Assembly (NCBI GenBank): GCA_013336285.1
Contig: JAAXTX010000007.1
Location: 1-42,888 of the forward strand
Length of the DNA: 42,888 nt
Direction: 5' to 3'
Source: Candidatus Moraniibacteriota bacterium
Lineage (GTDB): Bacteria > Patescibacteriota > Minisyncoccia > Moranbacterales > UBA1568
Every line of letters starts with the position of its first letter. The stretch's first letter is position 1. The notes under the pieces are model-generated. The model made no database searches. It saw only the letters and a list, made by a program, of their open reading frames with translations, and was not told the DNA's origin. Shown piece by piece: positions 8,066 to 17,036 of this stretch. Both the position numbers and the translations under genes were made by a program.

Positions 8066-10144
8066 ATGCTTCCAATGCTACTTACCACCGCACTCGGTCT
8101 GATTGTGGTGCTCATAGCACTTCTTTTCCTGTCCAATTCGATCAAGGTTATCGGGCCGACGGAAGTCGGACTGGTCACGAAGCGGATAGGAAAGAAACTG
8201 CCCGGAGACAACCCCATCGCCCTCAACGGCGAAGCAGGTTATCAGGCGGATCTGTTGATGCCGGGACTCAAGTTCGTCCTGTGGCCCATCTATTCGGTGA
8301 AGAAATTTCCATGGGCACAGGTTCCCGCCGGCGAGATCGGTCTGGTGATCAGTCAGGTCGGCAAACCTTTGCCTATCGGCGCGAAATCGGCGAAGTACAA
8401 AAAGGAGTTCGGTTCGTTCACGAATGTCAGGTCGTTCCTGGAACAGGATGGCGAGAAGGGCGTGCAACGTCCCGTATTGTCACCCGGTTCGCTCGTTCCG
8501 ATTCACCCGGTCGCTTTTCTCGTGATAACGAAAAGAAAGGTTTACGGCCAGTTGATTTCACCTGAATTATTGCAAAGGGGTGATAACGCGGACGGCCCGA
8601 TTTCTTGCTCCGCGTTCGGACTCGAACCGAAGCAACTTGACCTCGTGCGCATTCAGCCCAAACCGACGGAAGAAAGTCAAGGCGTCGTGGACATGGTGGG
8701 TATCGTGACCACGTACGAAGGAGATCCGCTCCCTTCGGGACTTATCGCGAGCCGACTGGGCGATTTCGATGACGTCAAGGAGATGGAAGGTAAAAACATG
8801 AAAGACGCCGAGGTCGCTGAGGTGCTCCTGGGAAACAAGAACGATCTTCACAACAACTACCAGGACTATCAGGCATTTCTCGAGCACGGGGGAAAGATCG
8901 GACTTCAACACGATCCGCTGCTGTACGGCGCCTACGCGCTGAATCCGTTCCTGGTACGGGTCGAAATGGTTCCGATGCTCATCGTACGCCAGGGCGAGGT
9001 GGCAGTCATCAAGGGATATGTCGGCCTCTCGACCGAGGACACGTCCGGCGAGGGATTCAAGTTCGGTTCGCTCGTGAAACCGGGACACCGCGGCATCTGG
9101 AGAGAGCCACTTCGTACCGGCAAGTATCCGGTCAATCCGCGCATCTACCAGGCGGAAATCGTGCCGACATCCATCCTGACCCTGAACTGGGCCGAGGCGG
9201 TCTCTCAGGCGCATAATCTCGACCGTCAGCTCTCGCAGATCCAGGCGAAAAGCCGCGAAGGGTTCATCTTCAGGATCGACCTGCAGGTACAGATCCACGT
9301 GCCCGACACGAAGGCGCCGCGCGTCATCTCGACCGTCGGCACCATGCAAAATCTCGTGAACGAAGTCTTGCAGGCGGCGGTGGGCAACCATTTCCGCGAC
9401 AAACTTCAGAGCATGGAGGCGGTCAAGTTCATCGAACAACGCCAAGCGGTTCAGTTGGAAGCGGAGGCTCATATCAAGCAGCAGCTGGAAAAATACGAAA
9501 TTGAAACGAAGGGCGTATACATCCAGGACGTGATATTCCCCGAAGAGCTGGTCGTCGTGCTCAAGGAACGCGAGATCGCGAATCAGGAAATCGCGACCTA
9601 CAAGATGCAGCAGACGGCGGAAACCACCCGTATCGACATGGAAAAGGCGAGGGGTCAGGCCGATATGCAGGCCGAGCTCGCCAGTTCCGAAGTCGGCGTC
9701 GTGATCCAGACGAACAATGCGAACGCTCGAAAACAGGAAGCCGCAGGTGAAGCGGCCTATATCCGCGAAACCGGTGCCGCCAAAGGTGCCGAGGTCGAGT
9801 CCATCGGTCTCGCACATGCCAAGGCGTATGCCAGCCAGGTCTCGGCACTTGGTCAGCAGGGCACGATGTTTGTCAACATCGCCGCATCGCTCGCGGGCGG
9901 AAAGCAGCCGTTCATGCCGAAGGTGCTTGTAGGCGGCGGGAACGGAAACAACGGTTCCCTCGACGGACTGTTCGCGACCCTTATCGAGCAGTTTCAGTCC
10001 GGAAAATTGGCGCTTCCGGCATTCGTCCCGACCGAGAAAGAGCCGACCGAAGAAGTGAAACCGGCTCCGGCAGAAGAGGAGGAGACGGTTCCGGCGGGAA
10101 AAATCATGCCGTCGCCGGCCATTAAAAAGAATGCCGAGGAATAA
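8066..10144 (+). CDS. SPFH/Band-7 domain protein (flotillin-like, 692 aa)
   Basis: N-terminal TM, 'VIGPTEVGLVTKRIGKKL', SPFH core, coiled-coil AE/KQ-rich segment, acidic C-tail; AGGAGAG SD. Confidence 0.88.
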   Translation: MLPMLLTTALGLIVVLIALLFLSNSIKVIGPTEVGLVTKRIGKKLPGDNPIALNGEAGYQADLLMPGLKFVLWPIYSVKKFPWAQVPAGEIGLVISQVGKPLPIGAKSAKYKKEFGSFTNVRSFLEQDGEKGVQRPVLSPGSLVPIHPVAFLVITKRKVYGQLISPELLQRGDNADGPISCSAFGLEPKQLDLVRIQPKPTEESQGVVDMVGIVTTYEGDPLPSGLIASRLGDFDDVKEMEGKNMKDAEVAEVLLGNKNDLHNNYQDYQAFLEHGGKIGLQHDPLLYGAYALNPFLVRVEMVPMLIVRQGEVAVIKGYVGLSTEDTSGEGFKFGSLVKPGHRGIWREPLRTGKYPVNPRIYQAEIVPTSILTLNWAEAVSQAHNLDRQLSQIQAKSREGFIFRIDLQVQIHVPDTKAPRVISTVGTMQNLVNEVLQAAVGNHFRDKLQSMEAVKFIEQRQAVQLEAEAHIKQQLEKYEIETKGVYIQDVIFPEELVVVLKEREIANQEIATYKMQQTAETTRIDMEKARGQADMQAELASSEVGVVIQTNNANARKQEAAGEAAYIRETGAAKGAEVESIGLAHAKAYASQVSALGQQGTMFVNIAASLAGGKQPFMPKVLVGGGNGNNGSLDGLFATLIEQFQSGKLALPAFVPTEKEPTEEVKPAPAEEEETVPAGKIMPSPAIKKNAEE

Positions 10145-10163
10145 TTCCTTTCGGTAACGTAAT

Positions 10164-10209
10164 AAGCCCTGCGCAGATCGGTTCATCCGATTTGCGACAG
10201 GGCTTTTTT
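10164..10209 (+). terminator. Intrinsic terminator after the SPFH gene
   Basis: AAGCCCTG...CAGGGCTTTTTT. Confidence 0.75.
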
Positions 10210-10303
10210 ATTTTCACAAACGACGATGTCGTAACCGACTAGGAACAACAATAAAACCGGGTACCATTGATACCCGGCCTTCATACGTTTTACCGGAAAC
10301 AGA

Positions 10304-10846
10304 TCAGGCTTTGGCGCCTGCTTTTACCCTTTCATCGACCCATGCGATCCCTTTTTCGAGATCTGCAACGAATCTCGTCGTGGGTAGAAGATAGCTTTCG
10401 CCTTCCTTTTCCACGACCTCGACGACGCCTAACCGGCGAAGAATACTCAATCCCGTGAGCCAGTCCGCGACATCGTGTTCGACCGGCTTCGGAATCTTTT
10501 CGAAAAAACGACCTTCTTCCTGTTCCTCCGTCATTTCAGGGAGAATAGCGGGATAGGTCGCATAAACCTTTTTCGCGACCACGGCGTCCCCGATAAAGAA
10601 CCTCCGGAGACTGACTCCCTTCCATTCCGGGAATTTTTCGACGCCGAGCAGACCGGCCATTCTGAGCGCGGCACGATCAGGTTCGTACTTTCCGTAATTG
10701 AAATATCCGTACCCCTCGTACAACGGCGTTGGTTTCAGGGCACATTCCAATACCGGGCTTTTTTCCGTCAGGTCACAATATCCTTTTTTCATGATTCTTT
10801 CGCTTTTTTGTTTCTGAGACTGTTCTTCTGACAAATTCTTCCGCAC
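10304..10846 (-). CDS. Hypothetical protein (start uncertain: 10846 or 10792)
   Basis: Long ORF downstream of orphan family A copy 2; internal ATG at 10792 (MKKGYCDL). Confidence 0.55.
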   Translation of the reverse strand: MRKNLSEEQSQKQKSERIMKKGYCDLTEKSPVLECALKPTPLYEGYGYFNYGKYEPDRAALRMAGLLGVEKFPEWKGVSLRRFFIGDAVVAKKVYATYPAILPEMTEEQEEGRFFEKIPKPVEHDVADWLTGLSILRRLGVVEVVEKEGESYLLPTTRFVADLEKGIAWVDERVKAGAKA

Positions 10847-10873
10847 TTTTTCTTCCGCACTTTCCGAATCGGA

Positions 10874-11329
10874 CTATTTCATGGAGGAAACGCACCGTTT
10901 ATCCAGAAAATCTCTCGACAATCTGGACATGACACTTTCCACGTGACAGGCGTATCGGTTCCTTGTCCCGCCCTCGGGAGTCTCATCGAAATATCTCGCC
11001 AATTGATCTTTAAGAATTTCGTACGCCATGACGGAAACATCCCTCATGGCAGCCTCGTATTCCGAGCCTGATAGGATTTCCCCCTTGTCGTTCAAAGACT
11101 GTCCGAAATGATCGAAAATCGTGAGAACGGTGACTTTCTCCCTGTACTCATCCTCGGAACGAAGCACCAGGCCGAAGTTTCCGCTTTTCCGTATTTCCTG
11201 ATCGATGACATCAAGGACGTACCGTATCTGCATCTCGGACAACCTATCGAATCCGCAAAGCAGCCGCTCGTCGTTCCCTTTCTTCCCGAAAGACATCAGT
11301 CTTCCCAAAGCCGCCGATATTTTTCCCAT
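10874..11329 (-). CDS. Hypothetical protein, orphan family A (paralog of 4726-5184)
   Basis: Clear sequence similarity to the 152-aa copy; G-rich SD. Confidence 0.75.
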   Translation of the reverse strand: MGKISAALGRLMSFGKKGNDERLLCGFDRLSEMQIRYVLDVIDQEIRKSGNFGLVLRSEDEYREKVTVLTIFDHFGQSLNDKGEILSGSEYEAAMRDVSVMAYEILKDQLARYFDETPEGGTRNRYACHVESVMSRLSRDFLDKRCVSSMK

Positions 11330-11341
11330 CCACCCCCCTTT

Positions 11342-11355
11342 TCCGTCGTAACGGA
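11342..11355 (-). promoter_or_regulatory. 5'UTR hairpin TCCGT-TACG-ACGGA (UACG tetraloop) next to the SD
   Basis: Same loop and position as 5197-5210, with stem changes that keep pairing. Confidence 0.6.
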
Positions 11356-11396
11356 TACTGTAACGCAGTTATTAAATGACACATATATGACAAAAA

Positions 11397-11425
11397 TGTA
11401 TAACATGAGACAAGCCTTCTGTCAA
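11397..11425 (-). promoter_or_regulatory. Sigma70-type promoter of orphan family A copy 2
   Basis: TTGACA, 17 nt, TATACA on the minus strand. Confidence 0.7.
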
Positions 11426-11473
11426 CTTTTAGCGACCGACCGCGGCGATATCTGTCGTTTTGATTTAAAAAAA

Positions 11474-11494
11474 GCCGCCTGGTTTACAAGCGGC
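11474..11494 (-). terminator. Intrinsic terminator
   Basis: GCCGC/GCGGC stem with minus-strand T-run. Confidence 0.6.
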
Positions 11495-11504
11495 CGGGAT
11501 CATT

Positions 11505-11822
11505 TCAGATCCGGTTTTTTCTGGTGAACACGAAATACGCGCTGCCCGACTCGTTGTATCCGGGCTTGTCATATACGACCTTCCATCCTGCGGCGCCGTA
11601 CTGACCCTCGATGTCCAACCAGTGCTTATCGAAAATATCATTCCTGTTCAGCCCCTTCTCCACCATCAGTTTGACGACGTCGTCTTGTTTGACGGTCGCA
11701 GAGTTGCCATAGAAGTGGAGACTGATCAGATGGTTGAACGATTCGAACACGGCATCGGGAAAGTCGATCATACTTTTCTTGGCGGCCTCGGCGGGCCTGA
11801 TGGGACGGATATTGCTCGACAT
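11505..11822 (-). CDS. Hypothetical protein (105 aa)
   Basis: GGAGGTGA SD; no family recognised. Confidence 0.6.
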   Translation of the reverse strand: MSSNIRPIRPAEAAKKSMIDFPDAVFESFNHLISLHFYGNSATVKQDDVVKLMVEKGLNRNDIFDKHWLDIEGQYGAAGWKVVYDKPGYNESGSAYFVFTRKNRI

Positions 11823-11900
11823 GAGTCACCTCCTGTAATCGGGTTTTGAAAGGACTGACACCCGGATCGTATCCTATCCCCCGAAGACACGCATTGGCGG

Positions 11901-11929
11901 TCGACAAAGTGTAACATTTATTGTACATT
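11901..11929 (+). promoter_or_regulatory. Sigma70-type promoter, predicted leaderless
   Basis: TCGACA (11901-11906), 17 nt, TACATT (11924-11929), 6 nt then ATG at 11936. Confidence 0.5.
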
Positions 11930-11935
11930 TTTATC

Positions 11936-12667
11936 ATGGACACGAAAAAAATCTTCCGACGGCTCGGACTCCCCAAGCATGCCGATGACATCTACGAATC
12001 GCTCCGTAAAAACGGACCGATGATCGCATCACGCATCTGCGACGCGACCGGCCTTCATCGACCCTCGGTGTATCGCGCCCTTTCCGCATTGCTCTACCGT
12101 CGCTTCGTGTACGTGACGAAAACTGGCAACAGAAAAATCTATCACCCGACAGACCCGGGTGTCATCAACACGACTTTTTCCGAACTCTCGGATACGGTCG
12201 CAAGGAAACTGGCCAAGGAAAACATCGCCGACGATCTCTATGAACAAAAAGCGATCCGCCTGCTCAAGGGCTTCGACGGGATCCGCGCCGCATTCGACGA
12301 TGTCATCTCACATACGAAACGCGGCGAGACCTTCTATCGATACACGTCGGAAAGGGATCTGGACAAGGTGAACCGATACCTTTCGAAAGACTATCGCATC
12401 CTGCGCGACAGGAAGAGACTCGAACGCATGGTCATCAGCAATCCGGTATCCGGAACACGAAAAAAACCGCGGCTGGAGCGGTTCATAAAGTACGTTCCCC
12501 CGAAGGCGAATCTCTTCGATCAGAATATCATCCAACTCGTGTACGGCGACCGGGTCTCGCTGATCGACCTCGACGCCGAACGGGTCATCATCATCGAGAA
12601 CAGGTCCCTCGCCGCCTTCCAGAAAATCATCTTCCGCCAGCTCTACGACAAACTGCCGTTACCATAG
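11936..12667 (+). CDS. TrmB-family transcriptional regulator
   Basis: N-terminal wHTH 'LGLPKHADDIYESLRKNGPMIASRICDATGLHRPSVYRALSAL' and TrmB-like C-terminal sensor region. Confidence 0.75.
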   Translation: MDTKKIFRRLGLPKHADDIYESLRKNGPMIASRICDATGLHRPSVYRALSALLYRRFVYVTKTGNRKIYHPTDPGVINTTFSELSDTVARKLAKENIADDLYEQKAIRLLKGFDGIRAAFDDVISHTKRGETFYRYTSERDLDKVNRYLSKDYRILRDRKRLERMVISNPVSGTRKKPRLERFIKYVPPKANLFDQNIIQLVYGDRVSLIDLDAERVIIIENRSLAAFQKIIFRQLYDKLPLP

Positions 12668-12765
12668 GAGGCGTGCCTGGATATTTTTCGGCATCGGAAC
12701 CGATTAAACAAAAAATGACGCTGCCGAACATGTCGACAGCATCATTAAACCGAACCGATATCTCC

Positions 12766-13596
12766 TCACTTCTTAAAGACGAAGCGGATCACGTCGATCT
12801 CAAGATCGTACAGGATGTGTATCGCGATCGCGGTCGCGAGCCCGTAATGAAGCATCGCGAACATATACACATAACCCGTTATCCAGGAGTTCAACAATCC
12901 GATAGGTCCCTGATACTGATGTCCCGCCCTGAATCTCGCATTCGCGCTCACCAGACCGAACAGGAACAGCTCGGGATAACCGTTGTGGAAAATCCCGTGG
13001 AACTGTCCGAACGTCACGAAGTCGATGACGGGAATGAAGACGTTCCGGTATAGCCAGAACAACGGGTCCCCGCCGATGCTCCATGTCAGATACAGCGCCG
13101 TTGCTCCCAAAACGATCATGCCGGCACCGAGAATCTTGTTTCCCGCGCCCTTATCAAGGAACGCCAGCACCGCGAAGACACACAGACCCAGACCGATGAC
13201 CGTTCCAAGCACCGTCGAAAGGAGAAAGTTCATCACGACTATCGAGATCATCGCGTAGCAGATGAACACGTATCGGAATCCCAGTTCCTCCCAGATTCCC
13301 GCGAGAATACTCGTCGACACTGCCAACACGAGCGAGCTTCGCCCTTCTTCCTTATCCTTGATGGCCGTGATAGCGAGCGACATTGCCAGGCAATACGCGA
13401 ACAACGGCCAAAACCCCTGTATCGTCGACCAGTTCACCTCCCACGAAAGAAACGGGTACTTGAAGAATCCCGGCGAAACGGCTTCCACCACCCAAAGACC
13501 GAGCCATGCCACCCCCACCACGGCAAGATTGAGCAATTGAAAACCGATAAGATTCGCATTGTGCCGATCCCTTTCAGTCGAAACGGATATCCTCAC
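12766..13596 (-). CDS. CPBP-family intramembrane metalloprotease (CAAX protease-like)
   Basis: Multi-TM; EExxxR motif in 'WEELGFRYVF', 'FHGIFHNG', 'IHILYD'. Confidence 0.65.
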   Translation of the reverse strand: MRISVSTERDRHNANLIGFQLLNLAVVGVAWLGLWVVEAVSPGFFKYPFLSWEVNWSTIQGFWPLFAYCLAMSLAITAIKDKEEGRSSLVLAVSTSILAGIWEELGFRYVFICYAMISIVVMNFLLSTVLGTVIGLGLCVFAVLAFLDKGAGNKILGAGMIVLGATALYLTWSIGGDPLFWLYRNVFIPVIDFVTFGQFHGIFHNGYPELFLFGLVSANARFRAGHQYQGPIGLLNSWITGYVYMFAMLHYGLATAIAIHILYDLEIDVIRFVFKK

Positions 13597-13642
13597 GAAT
13601 ACCTCCTTTTTTTTAGATTATGTAAAAAAACTACGAAATGAG

Positions 13643-13671
13643 ATTATAACACCTGCCGGACATTTTGTCCA
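13643..13671 (-). promoter_or_regulatory. Sigma70-type promoter with palindrome over the -35
   Basis: TGGACA, 17 nt, TATAAT; GGACA-TTT-TGTCC at 13658-13670. Confidence 0.6.
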
Positions 13672-13791
13672 TACGATTGGATTAGCTCAAAAGAAGCATA
13701 ATCCATGATCCATCTCCCGATCAACGGCCGAAAACGAAAACCTGACTCATAGAAAGTAAACACAATGAATGACGAAAGTACCTGCTCGGTC

Positions 13792-13887
13792 GGCAGGTGA
13801 CCATAAAGAGTATCCGTTCGTATACACTTTGTATCGGTTAACAATAGAAACGAATCTTACGAGATCCGCAGCAAAAGGTACCTGACC
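13792..13887. repeat. REP/MITE-like dispersed repeat, copy 1 (degenerate)
   Basis: Alignable along ~95 bp with 16931-17025, ending in GTACCTGACC. Confidence 0.6.
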
Positions 13888-13966
13888 TGATATTGTATTC
13901 GCAGCGACCAAGATATGCACCGCTTGAATATGGAAACGGCGGCGGGACCGTCTTGCCGGGTTACCA

Positions 13967-15073
13967 TCACAGCCCTTTGTACTTCTTCAGGTCCTTTTTG
14001 GCGATCTTCATGAATTTTCCGAAGTTCCGATCCTTGTCGCGACGCTCCACCGCGGACGAGCCGTAGAACTCAGCCTCTTTCCGGAGCCTGAGATAGTTAT
14101 CATATCGCTCACGATCGATTTCCCCCGATCCGAGCGCGGCGAGCACCGCACAACCCGGCTCATGTTCGTGCATACAGTCGGCGAACCGGCATTTCGTAGC
14201 GAGTGCAGCGATTTCGTCGAAACTTTCCTCGATCCCGGTTTCCGTATCCGTCATCCCCACCTCCCGGACCCCGGGATTGTCGATCACGATTCCGCCATTC
14301 GAAAGGAAATACATCTCGCGTGAGGTGGTCACATGCTTCCCCCGTCCAGATCGCGTTCCGTTCTCGCCCGTTCGTATACCGTTCGATTCAAGAAGCATGT
14401 TGATGAGCGAGGACTTGCCAACACCCGATGAACCCAGGAAACAAAAGGTTTTCCCCGCTTCGAGCGACTCGAAGAGCGTTTGCACGCCTTCGCCGCTCAC
14501 GGTACTGGTCGTCACGATGCCGATCTCCCCGAACCGTTCCCGAATCTCGGCGATCTTCACATCACGGTCTTCCGGGGAAATCAGATCGATCTTGTTGAGA
14601 ATGACGGCCGGCCGCACGCCCCCGTCGCGCGCGATGGCCGCATAGCGCTCTATCCGGTTCAAATTGAAATCACGGTCCACCGCCTCCACGATGAAGGCCG
14701 TATCCACGTTCGTCGCGATGATCTGCACCCCGCTCTTTCCCTCGTACCCGTTTCCCTTGCCGACGGACTTTCTCTTGATAACCGTCCTCCGTGGCAGAAT
14801 ATCCTGAATCACCGCCTGTCCTCCCGACACGTCGGAGAGTTCCACCCAGTCCCCCACGGCGGGATAATCCTCGCGCGAGGAGGCCGAATGCATGCGCTTT
14901 CCCGTCACTTTCGCGACATATTCCCCATCCACATCCTTCACCCTGTACCCGCCACGCGTCTGCGCGATCACCCGCGCGACGCGAACACCCTCCGACCCGC
15001 GCTCCTCGCGGCTCGATTCGAAAAAGGAGTCATATCCCAAATCCTCGATAGTCAGTGTTTTTCCGTTCATCAT
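13967..15073 (-). CDS. rsgA: Ribosome small-subunit-dependent GTPase A
   Basis: 368 aa; OB fold, circularly permuted GTPase motifs 'LNKIDL', 'GSSGVGKSSLIN', 'DNPGVREVGM', Zn motif 'CRFADCMHEHEPGCAV'. Confidence 0.95.
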   Translation of the reverse strand: MMNGKTLTIEDLGYDSFFESSREERGSEGVRVARVIAQTRGGYRVKDVDGEYVAKVTGKRMHSASSREDYPAVGDWVELSDVSGGQAVIQDILPRRTVIKRKSVGKGNGYEGKSGVQIIATNVDTAFIVEAVDRDFNLNRIERYAAIARDGGVRPAVILNKIDLISPEDRDVKIAEIRERFGEIGIVTTSTVSGEGVQTLFESLEAGKTFCFLGSSGVGKSSLINMLLESNGIRTGENGTRSGRGKHVTTSREMYFLSNGGIVIDNPGVREVGMTDTETGIEESFDEIAALATKCRFADCMHEHEPGCAVLAALGSGEIDRERYDNYLRLRKEAEFYGSSAVERRDKDRNFGKFMKIAKKDLKKYKGL

Positions 15074-15153
15074 CCCAGTGTAGCACTCTCAGCCCCTTTT
15101 TCGTGAAATATGGAAACGTACCATGAATATCTTGAACGGATTTATTATTAAAT

Positions 15154-15180
15154 GAGGCCTCCTGGATTATCGGAGGCCTC
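15154..15180 (-). terminator. Intrinsic terminator
   Basis: Perfect GAGGCCTCC/GGAGGCCTC stem downstream of the methyltransferase gene. Confidence 0.7.
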
Positions 15181-15195
15181 TTCGGTTCGTTGCCG

Positions 15196-15921
15196 TCAGA
15201 CGTGCAATTCGGTGATATACAGCTGTCCTTGCTGTATCCCTCGTCTCGATTCATATATCCAGGTCCTTTCCCCTTTGAATCCGAGAGACGTACCCACCGA
15301 TAACGGGTCCATTGATTCGCCGCCGAAGCTATACGACGGCACCACTATCGCTCCACCTTCCTTCAGATGATGGCGTGATTCGCTTAAGAATCGCCGAAGG
15401 AGCACCGGCGGCATGATCATACTTGCCGAAATAGTATCTCCTTCGGGCGGATGTCCCGGAAAAAACGGGATGTTCCAGAGAATCATATCGAATGTCTCCG
15501 GCACTTGCTCGAAGAGGTCGCTCTTTCGAACATCACAGATGGAATTGACCACGAAGCGGTTTACATTATCCTCTGTATTCCTTACGGCACGCTCGGAGAT
15601 ATCCGACATGATTACTCGCTTCGCTCCACAAAGCGCCATAACAATTCCAAGGAGCCCGGTACCGGAGCCAATCTCCAATACGTTCTTATTCCAGAATAAT
15701 CGGGTGTTGTTTGCCAGGAAGCGCGCATGACGCCCTCCGGATGCTTTAAAAGGATCCCACACCCCACGTTGAATCTGAAATTCACGAAGTATCCTGTCTC
15801 CGAATCCGCTGATATCGAAGTCGACGGATGTATCGGGATGCTGATGAGCCTCCCACTGACTCCGCACGAATGATGCCTGTTCGTCCGTCATGAGACTGAG
15901 ATTTTCTGTTTTTAGGTTCAT
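15196..15921 (-). CDS. SAM-dependent class I methyltransferase
   Basis: 'VLEIGSGTGLLGIVMALCGAKRVIMSDIS', 'FDMILWNIPFFPG'; ATG at 15921 preceded by GGAGG. Confidence 0.8.
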   Translation of the reverse strand: MNLKTENLSLMTDEQASFVRSQWEAHQHPDTSVDFDISGFGDRILREFQIQRGVWDPFKASGGRHARFLANNTRLFWNKNVLEIGSGTGLLGIVMALCGAKRVIMSDISERAVRNTEDNVNRFVVNSICDVRKSDLFEQVPETFDMILWNIPFFPGHPPEGDTISASMIMPPVLLRRFLSESRHHLKEGGAIVVPSYSFGGESMDPLSVGTSLGFKGERTWIYESRRGIQQGQLYITELHV

Positions 15922-16160
15922 TTGTTTTTCCTCCATAGTATTTTTCGCAAAAAATGCACACCTGAGCAGGAAGCTTTCTCCTATTGTTTCTATGCTTTTA
16001 AAGTTCTCTTCCTGTCGCCAGCCGATATGATGGTTGTACGACTCCTGATATTACCAGAAGCGGGAATAAAGAAAATCCCTTTCCTGTGCCGATTTCTTGA
16101 CCGGATTGAGGCTTTGTTATACCCTGAATATTATAAAGTCACAATTTTTTGACTACTTTT

Positions 16161-16898
16161 ATGAAAGAGAAGCTCATTGAGCTCGGATATACGGAACGGG
16201 AAGCAGAACTCTACCTTACCCTCCTTGCTCTTGGCGATACGACTGTCGGCCCGCTCGAACGTCGTCTCGGCCTCCACAAGCAGATCATCTACAATGCCCT
16301 GGAAGACCTGAAACGCGAAGGACTTGCTACCGTCACCGTAAAGAACGGCAGAAGGCATTTCCGTGCCGCCGATCCCGATACCCTGCTTGAACGGAACGTA
16401 CGCAGACAGGAGCTCATCGAAACACTCCTTCCCGACCTCTACGCCCATGCCGGTACCACGACCCGAGGGAACGAGATACGGATTTATGAAGGTGAGGACG
16501 CCTTCCGCGCTTTTCTCCTCAAAATGATCAAAAAAGCTCCCCAAGAAAGCGTCGTCCCGATCCTCGGTGCCGGAGGGGAAGCGTTTCTCCGTATCACAAG
16601 AAAGAAGGCTTTCTTCGAACGGTACGAAAATCTCCGAAAAGACAAGAAAATCCAACACTTACTACTCATGTATGAACAGCAGCGAAACACCGACCCTGCC
16701 TATACGGTACGTCGATACGTGGAAACACGCTTCTTACCCGAAACCTTCGTACAGCCATTTGCCATACAGATTTGGCCGGACCGCATCTCGCTCGCTCTTT
16801 TTGACGAAGTCCCACGCATCATCGAAGTAGAGGGTGTCCAGATCACGAACGGATTCCGTAACTATTTCGACATTCTCTGGAAAATCGGGACGAAGTAA
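16161..16898 (+). CDS. TrmB-family transcriptional regulator
   Basis: 'LIELGYTEREAELYLTLLALGDTTVGPLERRLGLHKQIIYNALEDLKREGL' TrmB wHTH; first ATG at 16161; TTGAGG-17-TATTAT upstream. Confidence 0.85.
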   Translation: MKEKLIELGYTEREAELYLTLLALGDTTVGPLERRLGLHKQIIYNALEDLKREGLATVTVKNGRRHFRAADPDTLLERNVRRQELIETLLPDLYAHAGTTTRGNEIRIYEGEDAFRAFLLKMIKKAPQESVVPILGAGGEAFLRITRKKAFFERYENLRKDKKIQHLLLMYEQQRNTDPAYTVRRYVETRFLPETFVQPFAIQIWPDRISLALFDEVPRIIEVEGVQITNGFRNYFDILWKIGTK

Positions 16899-16930
16899 GC
16901 ACCCTGAGCAACACAAACACCGGTTCCACA

Positions 16931-17025
16931 GGCAAGTAACCAAAAGGGTATACGTGCGTATACCCTTTTATATTGGTTAAGAATAGGAACGAATCAGCTT
17001 AGTTTTACAAAAAACGTACCTGACC
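16931..17025. repeat. REP/MITE-like dispersed repeat, copy 2, with a perfect 28-bp palindrome
   Basis: AAAAGGGTATACG-TG-CGTATACCCTTTT at 16942-16969; tail GTACCTGACCCCTTTTCTG. Confidence 0.7.
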
Positions 17026-17036
17026 CCTTTTCTGGC

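Noticed and set aside
8567-10186. 539-aa minus ORF
   Set aside because: Antisense shadow of the SPFH CDS; R/H/L-rich composition and no motif
13780-13798. ACCTGCTCGGTCGGCAGGT as a tRNA remnant
   Set aside because: Simple hairpin within REP-like repeat copy 1; no cloverleaf
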